From contig NC_014829.1 in NCBI RefSeq assembly GCF_000177235.2, positions 4,154,001 to 4,218,000 of the forward strand: 64,000 bases of DNA. Reading direction: 5' to 3'. Below the pieces are notes generated by a model, which was given only the letters and a program-made list of their open reading frames with translations, ran no database searches and had not been told where the DNA came from. Below, piece by piece: positions 43,764 to 54,000 of this stretch. The translations under genes were made by a program, and so were the position numbers. Numbering within the stretch: position 1 is the stretch's first letter; each line of letters begins with the position of its first letter. This stretch comes from Evansella cellulosilytica DSM 2522 (GTDB lineage: Bacteria > Bacillota > Bacilli > Bacillales > Salisediminibacteriaceae).

Positions 43764-44330
43764 TTATTCAAGTGGTATTACTAGCTGTGATCCAATAGTT
43801 AAATCATACGGATCAACATCTGGGTTTGCATCGCGTAGCATGTCCACTGTTACACCGTCATAAACACCTGCAATTATATTGAATGTGTTACCTGGCTGTA
43901 CGGTGTGATAGAGATAGTCCTCTACTTCATCACGTTCATGATTAGTGACCTGAATTTCTGAACCGATTTGCAGAGCATATGGGTCAATATCTGAATTTAA
44001 TTCTAATAAATCATCACTTGATATACCGTCATATACAGAAGCGATTTCAGATAGTGTGTTTCCCGGCTGGATAACGTGTGTTACAGTTTCTGAGCTTTCT
44101 TCGTCCCCATCAACTGGTATAACAATTTCCGATCCAACCGTTAGTGCTTCCGGATCATAATCATTCGCCTCCACAATATCATCTACCGACACATTGTCAT
44201 AATCCTGCGCGATCCCCCAATACGTATCACCAGGCTCTACTGTTACTGAGGAATTAGCTGATACACTCACTGTCCCGAAAACTAAACCAATCCCTGCAAT
44301 AGGTGCAATGATTTTACTCGTTTTCTTCAC
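43764..44330 (-). CDS. Secreted LysM-repeat protein
   Basis: 188 aa from the GTG at 44330 (KKTSKIIAPIAG), preceded by GGAGGAG; an upstream extension is unlikely. A signal peptide (about 1-28) is followed by three LysM domains of about 48 residues (VEPGDTYWGIAQDYD, VIQPGNTLSEIASVYD, TVQPGNTFNIIAGVYD) and nothing else. LysM binds peptidoglycan, so it is probably a wall-bound protein or hydrolase accessory. No catalytic domain. Confidence 0.87.
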   Translation of the reverse strand: MKKTSKIIAPIAGIGLVFGTVSVSANSSVTVEPGDTYWGIAQDYDNVSVDDIVEANDYDPEALTVGSEIVIPVDGDEESSETVTHVIQPGNTLSEIASVYDGISSDDLLELNSDIDPYALQIGSEIQVTNHERDEVEDYLYHTVQPGNTFNIIAGVYDGVTVDMLRDANPDVDPYDLTIGSQLVIPLE

Positions 44331-44683
44331 TTTTAACTCCTCCTTCAATAGTAGTATATTAATGCCATTCCTTTTTGCGAGATTTTTAAACATTTTTCTA
44401 CAGAAAAATATTATGATTGTCGAAAAAGAAGGGGAATAATTTACTAGGATACTGTTGGAATAGTTGTGGATGTCGGTTTTATCATGCATTTACTATATGG
44501 ATAACATCTGGGGAATTGAGAAATAAAAAAGATAGGATATTTGTTCAGAAAGAAAGTACGTGGTAAAAAAACTGGAGATTTAGTATACAAAATTACTGGA
44601 TTAAGCTTGATAAAATTGAAATGTTCATGATGCATCGCAAATTTTATTAAAAAATAAAATGCTCTATGATTTCATCAGGTACA

Positions 44684-44744
44684 GAGACGGTTCTAACCGT
44701 AATTGTAGCATCATTTTGGCTAAGAAGAACCGTCCCCGTTAGCC
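44684..44744. repeat. REP-like units: partial GG form, then CC form
   Basis: AGACGGTTCTAACCG fragment (44684-44699), then a whole CC unit GGCTAAGAAGAACCGTCCCC, GTTAGCC (44718-44744). Confidence 0.78.
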
Positions 44745-44750
44745 TCTTAC

Positions 44751-44867
44751 TTATCTAGTCTTGCCACGAGCGTTCGATTTTGCTTTACCTCTTTGTTGTT
44801 CATTTGGTAACTTACGATCTGGATTTGTAGGTTCAAAATTCGGTTTTCTACCTTGATGTTCGGACAT
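44751..44867 (-). CDS. Very small basic protein, unknown
   Basis: 38 aa, MSEHQGRKPNFEPTNPDRKL then PNEQQRGKAKSNARGKTR. GGAGGAG lies 6 bases before the ATG at 44867, an excellent signal. The hydrophilic Lys/Arg/Asn/Gln-rich sequence resembles the minor small spore proteins of Bacillus in style, but I do not recognise a specific one. It is bracketed by a CC unit after and a GG half-unit before. Confidence 0.65.
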   Translation of the reverse strand: MSEHQGRKPNFEPTNPDRKLPNEQQRGKAKSNARGKTR

Positions 44868-44941
44868 GTTAACTCCTCCAATTTCCGGATTAATCTTCTA
44901 CAATTAATCGAATTAAACAGTTAGTACTATGAATTTTTTAC

Positions 44942-45243
44942 TTGTGGTACACATTCATTATTAAAATAACCTCAGAAATGCAAAAATATGCACTTAGACC
45001 ATATGCGGAGAAAGATTCTTTAAACCAAGAGGAAGTAAGAAAAATGGCTAAATATTTACGAACAAAATATCTTTCTGCCCCCAGCAAAATATCGACCACT
45101 AAGCAGTTCCCTGTAAGGAAACGGAAAATTTCTTCGTTACTTTGATGAACAACGTCGTTAACGGGCAGGAATTTAATCCAATGCGGGACATGTATCGTGA
45201 AAAAATGTTAAAAAAGATTGATTACATCAATTTATTTTACTTA
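44942..45243 (+). pseudogene. Possible remnant of a disrupted gene
   Basis: Short frames in different phases (LRPYAEKDSLNQEEVRKMAK, then GNGKFLRYFDEQRR, then MRDMYREKMLKKIDYINL) follow one another with protein-like composition but without a ribosome binding site. They could be pieces of one decayed gene. No family recognised. Confidence 0.3.
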
Positions 45244-45300
45244 TGACTGAAGTTAACTCTCATACCATATGCAAATATATGTGATTATCGAACAGGCTCC

Positions 45301-45347
45301 TCGTTCTCGTTTGCCTGATAAGGCGAACGAGAACCGTCCCTCTTAGC
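45301..45347. repeat. REP-like tight inverted pair (GG half, CC whole)
   Basis: TTCTCGTTTGCC, linker TGATAA, then GGCGAACGAGAACCGTCCC with TCTTAGCC. The unit supplies the TAA stop of the sterol desaturase-like gene. Confidence 0.83.
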
Positions 45348-46092
45348 CGTTTTTGGTATTGCCAAAGTCGGATGGGTATTTTGGGGATAGGGTGCCGAAT
45401 AGGCGATCCCAGATGATGGTGTAGAAGCCGTAGTTGTAGTGTTCTTGTTGATGGTGCTGCGCATGATACGTACTTGTTGAAATCCATTTTAATATGGGAT
45501 GTTTGACCCATGAATTCGGGAAGGGCTCCACCCCAAGGTGGCCAATGAGACCGAAGACAACATTGAGAAAAAGATAGCCAGATATCCCAATCCAAGAAGC
45601 TGGATAAATGGTCAATACAATAATCCATAGCAAACCAAAACCTAAGTTTTCAAGAGGATTTAGTGCAAATAAAGTAATCGGTCTTGGATCTTCATATCGA
45701 TGATGCGTACGATGAATAAGAGGATAAATGAAACGAAGGTGTGCAAATCTGTGGAATACATACATGGCGAAATCCATGATTAAAAGTAAAATGAGAATAT
45801 CGATCCAATCAAAGAAGCCAAAGCTTGTGCTTAAGACAATGACACCATTTTTCCATAAATAATAACCAAGTACAGTCACGGCTGTATTCAGTATCACGGA
45901 CAGCAATGCTAAAAACACTTCCGATGGACGGGTAGTGATGAGTGCGGCAATTCTTCTCTTGTAAAACCATTGAACGATTTTATTTCCAACAACAATACAG
46001 CTCAATAAAATCACGACATTTAATAGCAGCAATAAAGGTATGACGATTTTCCAAGAAGCTTGCATTAACCAGTTTAAAACGGATTCGAACAT
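45343..46092 (-). CDS. Sterol desaturase/fatty acid hydroxylase family membrane protein
   Basis: 249 aa with four or so membrane helices and the family histidine motifs: HRFAH (about 123-127), HRTHH (about 136-140) and YHAQHH near 210-215. These bind a di-iron centre that hydroxylates or desaturates lipids. GAGG precedes the ATG. The ending TKNG and its stop come from the palindromic unit. Substrate unknown. Confidence 0.83.
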   Translation of the reverse strand: MFESVLNWLMQASWKIVIPLLLLLNVVILLSCIVVGNKIVQWFYKRRIAALITTRPSEVFLALLSVILNTAVTVLGYYLWKNGVIVLSTSFGFFDWIDILILLLIMDFAMYVFHRFAHLRFIYPLIHRTHHRYEDPRPITLFALNPLENLGFGLLWIIVLTIYPASWIGISGYLFLNVVFGLIGHLGVEPFPNSWVKHPILKWISTSTYHAQHHQQEHYNYGFYTIIWDRLFGTLSPKYPSDFGNTKNG

Positions 46093-46323
46093 GAGAAAAC
46101 CTCCTTTTGTCCGCCTAATAATGTTTGAATATTCTTAATTTTATTCAACCATGGCAATTGTGTCAAACTAATCAGTTTTTTTCCAAGGAGATAATTCTCA
46201 TTAACTTTTTCGTGAAATTCCGTTAGTGATGCTTGTTTGAGGTAGTAATAGCGCAGACTTGGTGAAAAAATGATCCATTCTTAGAGTCGAATTAGCAGCT
46301 ACCATAGCAGAGCGTTTTCTTTA
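46093..46323. other. Intergenic stretch, nothing recognised
   Basis: No frame with a ribosome binding site and no palindromic unit before 46324. Confidence 0.5.
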
Positions 46324-46368
46324 TTCTCGTTTGCCGGATAAGGCGAACGAGATCCGTCCCTGTTAGCC
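46324..46368. repeat. REP-like tight inverted pair
   Basis: TTCTCGTTTGCC, linker GGATAA, GGCGAACGAGATCCGTCCC with TGTTAGCC; nearly the same pair as at 45301. Confidence 0.84.
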
Positions 46369-46369
46369 T

Positions 46370-47494
46370 TTATAATATAAAGAGTGTGATGGTGGTTAGT
46401 GTGATGAGGAAGCTGAAATTAATGATCGAAAATAGTTTAATAAAGTGCCAGTTTTTTTCTGGGTAATGTTTAATATACTCTCGGTAGGTGATTAAACTAG
46501 CTAAAGAAGCAATTAATGTCCCTGTTCCTCCGATGTTTACCGCTACTAATAAATCACTATAATTGTCAGTGAATTGTGATAGGAGAATGGCACTTGGAAC
46601 ATTACTAATAATCTGACTAGATATGACTTCTGTAACCAATGTGTTTTGCAGAAGCATATCACTTAATATATCTCGAACTAGATCGATTCTCGACATGTTT
46701 CCGGCAAAAATAAAGAAGAAAAAAAAGGTCAACAGTAGTGGATAATCTAACTTTATCAGTACCTTTCTATCAGAGAACAAAATTACTCCTGTTATTATTA
46801 TGGCACCATAAATATATGGAATTAATTTAAATATAATGGCTATAAAGCACCCAAATAAAACAAAATATAAAATTGTTTTCCCCATATTCACTGATTGATT
46901 AGGACTGTCGATTAAAACTAATGGCTCGTTTTTCACAAATAAACAACAGACAGTAATAAGGACAATAGAAATGATAAAAGGGAAGAACATGATACTCATA
47001 AACTCATAAGGATTAATATTAAAGAAAGAATACATAAATAAGTTTTGCGGATTACCAAATGGAGTGAGCATCCCACCTAAATTAGCAGCAATATTTTGCA
47101 TAATAAAAGTAAAAGCTACATACTTATGCGAATTTGTACTGCTCAAAACATAATAACCAAGTGGTAGAAAAGTAATCAGGGCCATGTCATTTGCAATAAT
47201 CATCGATCCAATAAATGTAATATAAACAAGCGCTAAAATTACCGTTCTCATCGTTCCAAAAAAACTGATGATCCGTCTAGATAAGATTCGAAAAAAATGA
47301 ATCTCTTCAAACCCACGAACAATCGCTAACATACAAAATAACGTGACCAATGTCTGATAATCAATATAATCAATGTACTGCCCGTCTGGTTTAACTATCA
47401 AACTACTAATAATAGCAGCACATGCAGCAGTTAATACCACATAGTTTTCTTTAAAAAATCCTCTCAAAAACAATGTAACCTTCATCTTTATCAT
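46370..47494 (-). CDS. SLC13/CitM-type anion transporter
   Basis: 374 aa, about ten membrane helices. MIIANDMALITFLPLGYYVL and LGGMLTPFGNPQNLFMYSFF carry the N-D-x-A and PxGNPQN signatures of the ion transporter superfamily (ArsB/NhaD/SLC13). The transported anion is not evident. GGAG before the ATG. Monocistronic and bracketed by units. Confidence 0.8.
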   Translation of the reverse strand: MIKMKVTLFLRGFFKENYVVLTAACAAIISSLIVKPDGQYIDYIDYQTLVTLFCMLAIVRGFEEIHFFRILSRRIISFFGTMRTVILALVYITFIGSMIIANDMALITFLPLGYYVLSSTNSHKYVAFTFIMQNIAANLGGMLTPFGNPQNLFMYSFFNINPYEFMSIMFFPFIISIVLITVCCLFVKNEPLVLIDSPNQSVNMGKTILYFVLFGCFIAIIFKLIPYIYGAIIITGVILFSDRKVLIKLDYPLLLTFFFFFIFAGNMSRIDLVRDILSDMLLQNTLVTEVISSQIISNVPSAILLSQFTDNYSDLLVAVNIGGTGTLIASLASLITYREYIKHYPEKNWHFIKLFSIINFSFLITLTTITLFIL

Positions 47495-47512
47495 AATCTA
47501 TCTCCACATAAT

Positions 47513-47588
47513 GGCTAAGAGGGACGGTTCTCATTTGCCGTTTTTCTTTTATTATCGCATATCCAGCTAATGTGGTCCGCCCGTTAGC
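47513..47588. repeat. REP-like units: GG form, then degenerate CC form
   Basis: GG unit 47513-47539; a decayed CC unit at about 47562-47588 (AGCTAATGTGGTCCGCCC then GTTAGCGC). Confidence 0.78.
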
Positions 47589-47653
47589 GCGATTTCAATT
47601 AAAGTACCCCTTCAAAATATAAGCACTTTTACAACCATGCCTACCCCTATCCG

Positions 47654-48238
47654 CTATTCCACTTCATCAATTTGAGATATAAAATCTTCTATATGCTCTT
47701 CCGTTTCTTCAAATGTGAAAAATTCCATATCATAACCCAGTGTATAACTCCCGTGGTCTGTGTCAAAAGAATATATATAAAACCCTACTGCCTCATTAAT
47801 AACATATGTCACATGATGAGAGTCGACTATCATCTCACCAGTATTTTGATCACTGTTGTTTAGTGCAACTTCATCATTAATCTCATTTGTAAACTGTAAA
47901 AATACTATTGGCTCGCCTTCATATGGTCCATAAATATTATTTGTTTCCACTATCAAATTTTCTTCCCATTCCGCTATTACATCATCACTAAATGCTTCCC
48001 CTACAACGTCACTATACTGAACATACGCATGGGTAGAATCTTCGTCGCCATTAAAATCTGAATAAGTATATGCGTAAGATATTCCTAAATCTGAGTATTT
48101 TGGTATGATGACCGCTCCGAGTTCTTCTTGTAACTTTTCTTCCACTTCAATAATACTATTATCTACTTCTGTTTCTGAGGCATTATTACACCCTATTAAT
48201 ATAAAAAAAGCAGCAAAAATTAGTCCCATTCTAATCAT
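47654..48238 (-). CDS. Lipoprotein, unknown
   Basis: 194 aa. Signal peptide with lipobox FILIGC, so the mature N-terminus is a lipid-modified Cys at about 17 on the outer face of the membrane. The mature part is acidic and beta-rich. GGAGGG before the ATG. Family not recognised. Confidence 0.75.
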   Translation of the reverse strand: MIRMGLIFAAFFILIGCNNASETEVDNSIIEVEEKLQEELGAVIIPKYSDLGISYAYTYSDFNGDEDSTHAYVQYSDVVGEAFSDDVIAEWEENLIVETNNIYGPYEGEPIVFLQFTNEINDEVALNNSDQNTGEMIVDSHHVTYVINEAVGFYIYSFDTDHGSYTLGYDMEFFTFEETEEHIEDFISQIDEVE

Positions 48239-48398
48239 GAATAGTTCCCTCCAAGTATTTTATGAATATCTTTACATGGTTGATTGTCTTGGGTGAGTTT
48301 CCTTTATGTGCCCTCTATGTCACTGCAATTATTGTAGATTTTCTTGAACAAAAACGTACCAGTTGTCTTTGGGAAATGAAGTCCTTGCTAGTCTCTTT

Positions 48399-48459
48399 GG
48401 CAAATGAGGTCCGTCCCTGTTAGTCTGGATAAGGCAAACGAGAACCGTCCCTGTTAGCC
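48399..48459 (-). repeat. Two REP-like units, CC form
   Basis: Units 48399-48424 and 48433-48459 joined by CTGGATAA. The second gives the TAA stop of the zinc-ribbon gene. No GG unit in this gap. Confidence 0.84.
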
Positions 48460-49269
48460 GTTTGGCATGGCGTTGTGCATTGGGATGATACTGAGTGAGG
48501 ATTGATGGAATATGATTAATTCTGTATCTGTTTGCCAAATATGCCTTGCTCCTGGGCCTTCACCGTAACTGTCGGGAGTACCAAACTCACGTACGAGCAT
48601 ATCTAATTTTTCATCATAATCATCAAATATCGTATATAAATTATCAATCGTGAAAAAAACGTCAATTCTCATTAACTGTGGTTGAATTAAAACAACATTA
48701 TTGTCAACAATATACTCAATTGCGCTTAATTGAAAAACAGTATTATTGTATAATGACGCATATTGTGCACTTGTTTGATAAGTCCATAGACCATCCCAAT
48801 TTCCTGTACTATTTTGATAGAAGCCATATGTAATCATCACGTCATAACCACCAAATTTTTGGCCAGTATATTGTAAAGAAGTTAAAGAAAAGTCATGAAA
48901 CTCACTTGGACTTATACTATGTAGTTCATAGTCGTTACCTTTTTGTTCGACAACAGATTCGATAGAATCTCCCCAATGAGTGTTATACATTCCAGCTTTA
49001 TTATCACTAAAAATGAAGGCCGTAGCTATAACAACTAAAGAAATGAGAACAAAACTACTGATGATTCTTTTTTTATTGAACTTCCCTATTTTTTTCGTAT
49101 CTTTTGCAAGACTTTCTTGCGATAAAATTTCTTCACTATGTTTACGATGTACGTGAGGCTTTTGCAAACCCTGCTCTGAATTTTGGATTGTAGCAGCTCC
49201 ACACTCACTACAAAACTTAAAGCCTTCCAACACGCCCTGGCCGCAATTACTACAATATTTTTGTCCCAT
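48454..49269 (-). CDS. Zinc-ribbon membrane-anchored protein
   Basis: 271 aa from the ATG at 49269 (MGQKYCSNCGQG), after GGGAGAGG. A double zinc ribbon (CSNC, CSEC) at the N-terminus, a charged linker, a membrane helix (about 67-87, SSFVLISLVVIATAFIF) and an extracytoplasmic domain of about 180 residues beginning MYNTHWGDSIESVVEQKGND. The layout is common in Bacillus stress or envelope proteins of unknown role. The final Gly and stop are from the palindromic unit. Confidence 0.73.
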   Translation of the reverse strand: MGQKYCSNCGQGVLEGFKFCSECGAATIQNSEQGLQKPHVHRKHSEEILSQESLAKDTKKIGKFNKKRIISSFVLISLVVIATAFIFSDNKAGMYNTHWGDSIESVVEQKGNDYELHSISPSEFHDFSLTSLQYTGQKFGGYDVMITYGFYQNSTGNWDGLWTYQTSAQYASLYNNTVFQLSAIEYIVDNNVVLIQPQLMRIDVFFTIDNLYTIFDDYDEKLDMLVREFGTPDSYGEGPGARHIWQTDTELIIFHQSSLSIIPMHNAMPNG

Positions 49270-49428
49270 AAATCCTCTCCCGATAGTTGTCTGACTTCCA
49301 CGTATCGTATACGGATAGGGGGAGAAAATAACATACATTCCCTTTCCTACTTAATTAATTCTACTATAGAAAAGAGAACGATGACACACCTCCCTTTCTT
49401 TGCATCACGGAAGTAAGTTAACAAAAAC

Positions 49429-49446
49429 GGCAAATGGGGACGGTTC
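49429..49446 (+). repeat. REP-like unit, GG form, split by IS copy 2
   Basis: GGCAAATGGGGACGGTTC; the rest TTCTCATTTGCC is at 50923-50934. TTC duplicated at 49444-49446 and 50923-50925. Confidence 0.87.
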
Positions 49447-49500
49447 TGTAGTGCACCCCAAAAGTTAGAGTGAAAAATCTAACTTTTGGGGTGTTTATTT

Positions 49501-50064
49501 ATGCCTAAATATAATGATGAATTAAAGATTAAAGTCGTTAAAGAATATCAAGAAGGAATTCTAGGCTTCAGGCGTCTAGCCAAAAAGCATCATATTAAAT
49601 CAAAATCATTGGTTGAAAGATGGGTGAAGATATATGAGAAGTTCGGAGAAGAAGGAATAAAAAGTAATGGGCATAAGGGAACTTATTCTGTTCAATTTAA
49701 GCTAGATGTATTAAGCTTTATTAAAAGAACAGGAACTTCAGAAACCCAAACAGCCCTCCATTTTGGGTTAGATAGTCCCACTTTAATTGCTTCATGGAAA
49801 AAATCTTTTCGTGAAGATAAGGCTGAAGCCCTGGATCGAACGAGAGGACGAGGTACCATGTCTGATAGACCTAAGAACAAAAACAAGAAAAATATAAATG
49901 AAAAAGAACTTACAAACGAGCAACGGTTAGAGAGGGAAAATGAGCTTCTTCGTTTGGAGGTAGAGTATTTAAAAAAGTTGCAAGCTTTTCGGGCAAACCC
50001 GGAGGATTATCTCGAAAAGCACAAGCAGCGTTATCATTCGAACTCAAAGAAGAGTTCAAATTAA
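49501..50064 (+). CDS. IS orfA, HTH transposase subunit
   Basis: 187 aa from the ATG at 49501. Two helix-turn-helix segments (ELKIKVVKEYQEGILGFRRL and SVQFKLDVLSFIKRTG) bind the element ends; a C-terminal leucine-zipper-like helix (LTNEQRLERENELLRLEVEY) allows dimerisation. A AAA AAG at 49971-49977 is in the phase expected for a -1 slip into orfB, giving the OrfAB transposase. Confidence 0.9.
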   Translation: MPKYNDELKIKVVKEYQEGILGFRRLAKKHHIKSKSLVERWVKIYEKFGEEGIKSNGHKGTYSVQFKLDVLSFIKRTGTSETQTALHFGLDSPTLIASWKKSFREDKAEALDRTRGRGTMSDRPKNKNKKNINEKELTNEQRLERENELLRLEVEYLKKLQAFRANPEDYLEKHKQRYHSNSKKSSN

Positions 50065-50081
50065 AAGATGTTTTACAAGTA

Positions 50082-50891
50082 GTGGGAATACCAGAATCCT
50101 CTTACCATTATCATATAAAAGTGATGAAGAAAGACAACCCAGATCAGGCACTTGAAGAGTTAATCCAATCCATCTTCGATGAGCACAACGGGAATTATGG
50201 TTATCGTCGCATTCATCTAGAATTGAGAAACCAAGGTTACCAAATTAATCACAAGAAGGTTCAACGCATCATGCAAAAATTAGGACTTAAAGTAACTAAG
50301 TTCTGTAGAAAATCACGCAAGTATAGTTCTTATAAAGGTCCTGTGGGCAAAGTAGCCCCAAACCGTATAAATCGCCGTTTTCATACGACTGTATCCCATC
50401 AGAAACTAACTACAGATATCACAGAATTAAAATGTTTAGGTGGGGCGAAATTATATTTAAATCCAATTATGGACTTGTTTAATAGTGAAATACTTTCGTT
50501 TGGAATCAGCACGCGTCCAAATCTTCAACTTGTGTTAGAACCTTTAGTAGAAACCCTTGAAATCATAAAGGATGCAAAGTATAGAACAACCCTTCACTCA
50601 GATCAAGGTTGGCATTATCAACATAAAAATTGGGTGGGACTCCTTAAAGAAAATAACGTTTTTCAGAGTATGTCTAGAAAAGGTAATTGTTTGGATAATT
50701 CGCCAATGGAGAACTTTTTTGGTCTACTAAAGCAAGAAATATATCACGGAGAGGCTTTGTGTACTTACGAAGAATTAAAAGGAAAAATCGAAGATTATAT
50801 AGATTACTATAATCACAAGCGCATTAAAAAGAAATTAGCTGGGAAGAGTCCGGTTCAATACCGCCTCCACACCAGCCAATTAGTAGATTAA
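50082..50891 (+). CDS. IS orfB, DDE transposase catalytic subunit
   Basis: 269 aa from the internal GTG; the -1 frame is open back to the slippery site, adding KVASFSGKPGGLSRKAQAAL and further residues to the fusion. HTH_21 segment and rve core with TTDITE, HSDQGWHYQ and MENFFG supplying D, D, E. It integrates the element with a 3-bp duplication. Confidence 0.93.
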   Translation: MGIPESSYHYHIKVMKKDNPDQALEELIQSIFDEHNGNYGYRRIHLELRNQGYQINHKKVQRIMQKLGLKVTKFCRKSRKYSSYKGPVGKVAPNRINRRFHTTVSHQKLTTDITELKCLGGAKLYLNPIMDLFNSEILSFGISTRPNLQLVLEPLVETLEIIKDAKYRTTLHSDQGWHYQHKNWVGLLKENNVFQSMSRKGNCLDNSPMENFFGLLKQEIYHGEALCTYEELKGKIEDYIDYYNHKRIKKKLAGKSPVQYRLHTSQLVD

Positions 50892-50922
50892 TATAAAACT
50901 CTAACTTTAAGGGGTCACAACA

Positions 50923-51012
50923 TTCTCATTTGCCTGATATGGCAAACGAGATCCGTCCCTATTAGCGTGAAAGTTTTGTAAATTTGGCAAAAGAGGTCCG
51001 TCCCCGTTAGCC
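50923..51012 (-). repeat. REP-like units: end of the split GG unit, then two CC units
   Basis: TTCTCATTTGCC, linker TGATAT, CC unit 50941-50966, CC unit 50986-51012. Without the IS, the first two would form a tight inverted pair as at 54465. Confidence 0.85.
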
Positions 51013-51013
51013 T

Positions 51014-54000
51014 TTATTTGATTTCTGGGTTGAATTGTTTTAGGTTATGCCAGATGCCTCGTGGGAGGTGTAAGAGATTGGCACTAGGGATATTTGTATC
51101 TATCATTCTTTCTTCTAGTAATATATCGTTTTTGAATGTCTTTAGTTCAAGGTGTATGTCTAGATCACGGGCTGGTGTTTTCAAGTCAATGCCGTCCAAT
51201 GTGTCTTGGAATTCAAGTGTGGTGCCTTCGTCTTGATTCAATGCACAGGATAGATTCACATAACGGATAGTTCCATCTGGAAGTTCCTCACCGACATGGA
51301 GATTCAATGATTTGCTTTCTTTCACAATCACCTCCATTTTCTGGAACGCATCGTCAATCAACACTTTGTCACGTGTCGTACTTGTGCAATCTGCGTCTTT
51401 AATTGTAAAAGATCGACCGTTAGGATGGATACTCATATATGTGTAAGTACCTGTATCATTTCCCACGATGGCGCGTTCCTTTACTTTTGCATCGTTACGC
51501 AGCAAAATATAGTTTTCTAACCAAGGACAAACGTAACCAAGATCAGGATCAGAATGCATTTTGCCGTCTTTATATCCAAGAACTTTACCGTCATCTGTTT
51601 CAATAGAGATGCGTGCTGGACTTAATATCAACTCCATGACAAAGGAGCCAAGACCTACCTGCGCATTCACACCGGAAAACGGAAGGCTTACGTCATCAAA
51701 TAGCTGTTTTTTCAAAGTGGCTGTACCGAGAGTAAATCCATTTGCAGATGTATAGTGCAGGTTTGTTGATGAATAGGAATTAGCAAAATGTAGTTTACCA
51801 TTCACCTCCATGAGATCAATCCATAGATCCTCTCTTTCGGGACGATTGTTTTCATAAACGTAAAGTCGAGCGCCGTCCAAACTCTGTTCCGCATCTGGGT
51901 ACACAATACGAGTCGGGACTACGCAATGGCTTTTCATAAATGCTCTACGTATTTCCGGGTCGGAGATAATATCCCACGTCGTACCGGACGGAATGAAGCA
52001 GAGTACACGGGCTCCGCGTTCACCAAGCCCATTTCGAAAGTCCGTTTCGATTTCTCGAATTGTTTGTTCAACTCGATCTACACCAGCACGCCCTTGATTG
52101 GAATAGTGAATAATTAATTCACGGCTTAATACTCGTCCTTGCGTCACATCCAATTCATGCATTAATTCATCGGAAATGTTCGGTGGCTGAGGTGATGGAT
52201 TTGCGCCAACTGTATTAGGCCCTTCACTAAACAAATTCGGAACACCGTTATGAAATCGTTGTAGTGACGTGGCGGACATTCCCGTACAATGCCCGTTATT
52301 TCTTAAAAACCAGCGATAAAAAGCATAGAAAGCTCCTGTTAACACTGGATAACGAACAAATGAAGTAATGATCTCTCTTGATCCGAAAGTTTCCCTGAAC
52401 GTACTTAGGTTTGGATTACCTGCACTGAAGTTATGAAAGGCATATCCGTTTATTGATGGTCTAAAACCACTATCTAACGTAGGTAGTCGTTTCGCTGTAA
52501 ATGAATTACTTTTAAGGCCGTCGGAGTTCTGCACGACAAACGTGACCGTTCCACCGGCATCCTCTCCCATTACTTCTGGCATGTCTATTTCAATTTGGTT
52601 ATTCGATACCCAATTTGCTTCTGCCGGTTCCCCGTTCATCAAAACAGAACTATCTGGATCGAACGACCGGCCCATCAGCGATACTTTGTCACCGGATGCA
52701 AAGCTTTCTACCATTTGACCGTCTCTTTGTAACTCAGTGATGTACGGACGAACGGCAATTTCCATCGTATTCGATTGTTCTCCAAAAGGGTTTTCTACAT
52801 GGAACTGATGTTTTCCATACATCTGGTTAGGTAAAACAAAAGTAAACTGCTTATCATAGTTATAGTCAATATTTATCTGTTGTCCCATCAGTACTACTTC
52901 CATATCAGGAACAAAATGGTGTCCATTGACCGTTATACGCTCTCCTGCAAATGTTTCTGTCGGATTGATCGAAAGAATCCAAGGTTGCTGAAGCTTTCGG
53001 TTCCATTCTTCTTCCGTAATGATAGCAGTGTTGATTTTTCCAGGAGAACCAGGTTGTCCCATTCCTAGATCGCCAGTTCTAATGCCATTCTTCCCAGTAT
53101 TCCCCACACGTTCAGGGCGTGCGGTACAGCCCGTTACAAGGTGACCGGGTTGTCCACCCTTACCACCTTTTCCTGGTATGCCTTGTTCTCCGCCTTGACC
53201 ACCATTTCCAGGTCCATTGCTCAATATATAGGATGATCCTATTAAATTTTGATGCGTATTCATTTGCGTCGCAATAGTAACATCACTACCATTACCGCCT
53301 TTCCCTCCTGGTCCACCTTGTCCACCATTACCTCCATCTCCACCGTGGCCACCGTGACCAACACCACCATTTCTAGCACAAACATATTTACCTACACCAA
53401 AAGCGCCAATCAAGACATTTCTTGAGTCCTGTCCTCGCTGACCATTGCCACCATCGGCCCCTCTACCACCTTGTCCACCCCGGCCACCTTGTTGACCAGG
53501 AAGAATGATATCAGGCATGGCATCAATTTCAAGAGCTAAGATCGTTAATTTCGGTGCATCTTCACCGCGAAAACCTTCTCTACCAGGTCCGCCAGCATTT
53601 CCGTTACCTCCACGTTGTCCACGCGGCCCATGAGTCCTTTGCCGTTCATTTGGGTTAAACGTAGGATCTGCAGGATTTGGAGTTCCATCGCGACCTTTCA
53701 CTCCAGCTTCTCGGTTTTCCAGTGGTGAATAGGTTATAACTGCTCCTTGCCGCGCTTTAATTTTGCGCGCAATAATCCACAAGTGGGATACACTTTCACG
53801 CATAATTGTTATCGTTTTATTATTTAAATCAAGTTCATCCGCAATGAGTACAGATTCCCTCTGTGGCCAAGTAGCAACACTCGCCATCATAAGAAAACTT
53901 GGAACAGCTCCAGAATGTATTTGAATATCCCTACTACTCTTTACGCGCTGTTGAAATTTTGGTGCTGCCATTAAGCCCCCTCTATTAATGGTTAGGTTCT

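Larger units (their letters stand above)
49447..50922 (+). mobile_element. IS3-family (IS150-group-like) insertion sequence, copy 2 (1476 bp, intact)
   Basis: Terminal repeats TGTAGTGCACCCC... and (inward) TGTTGTGACCCC..., 3-bp duplication TTC, intact orfA and orfB, and an A6G slippery run for -1 frameshifting. Inserted at exactly the same base of the palindromic unit as copy 1. Confidence 0.93.
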
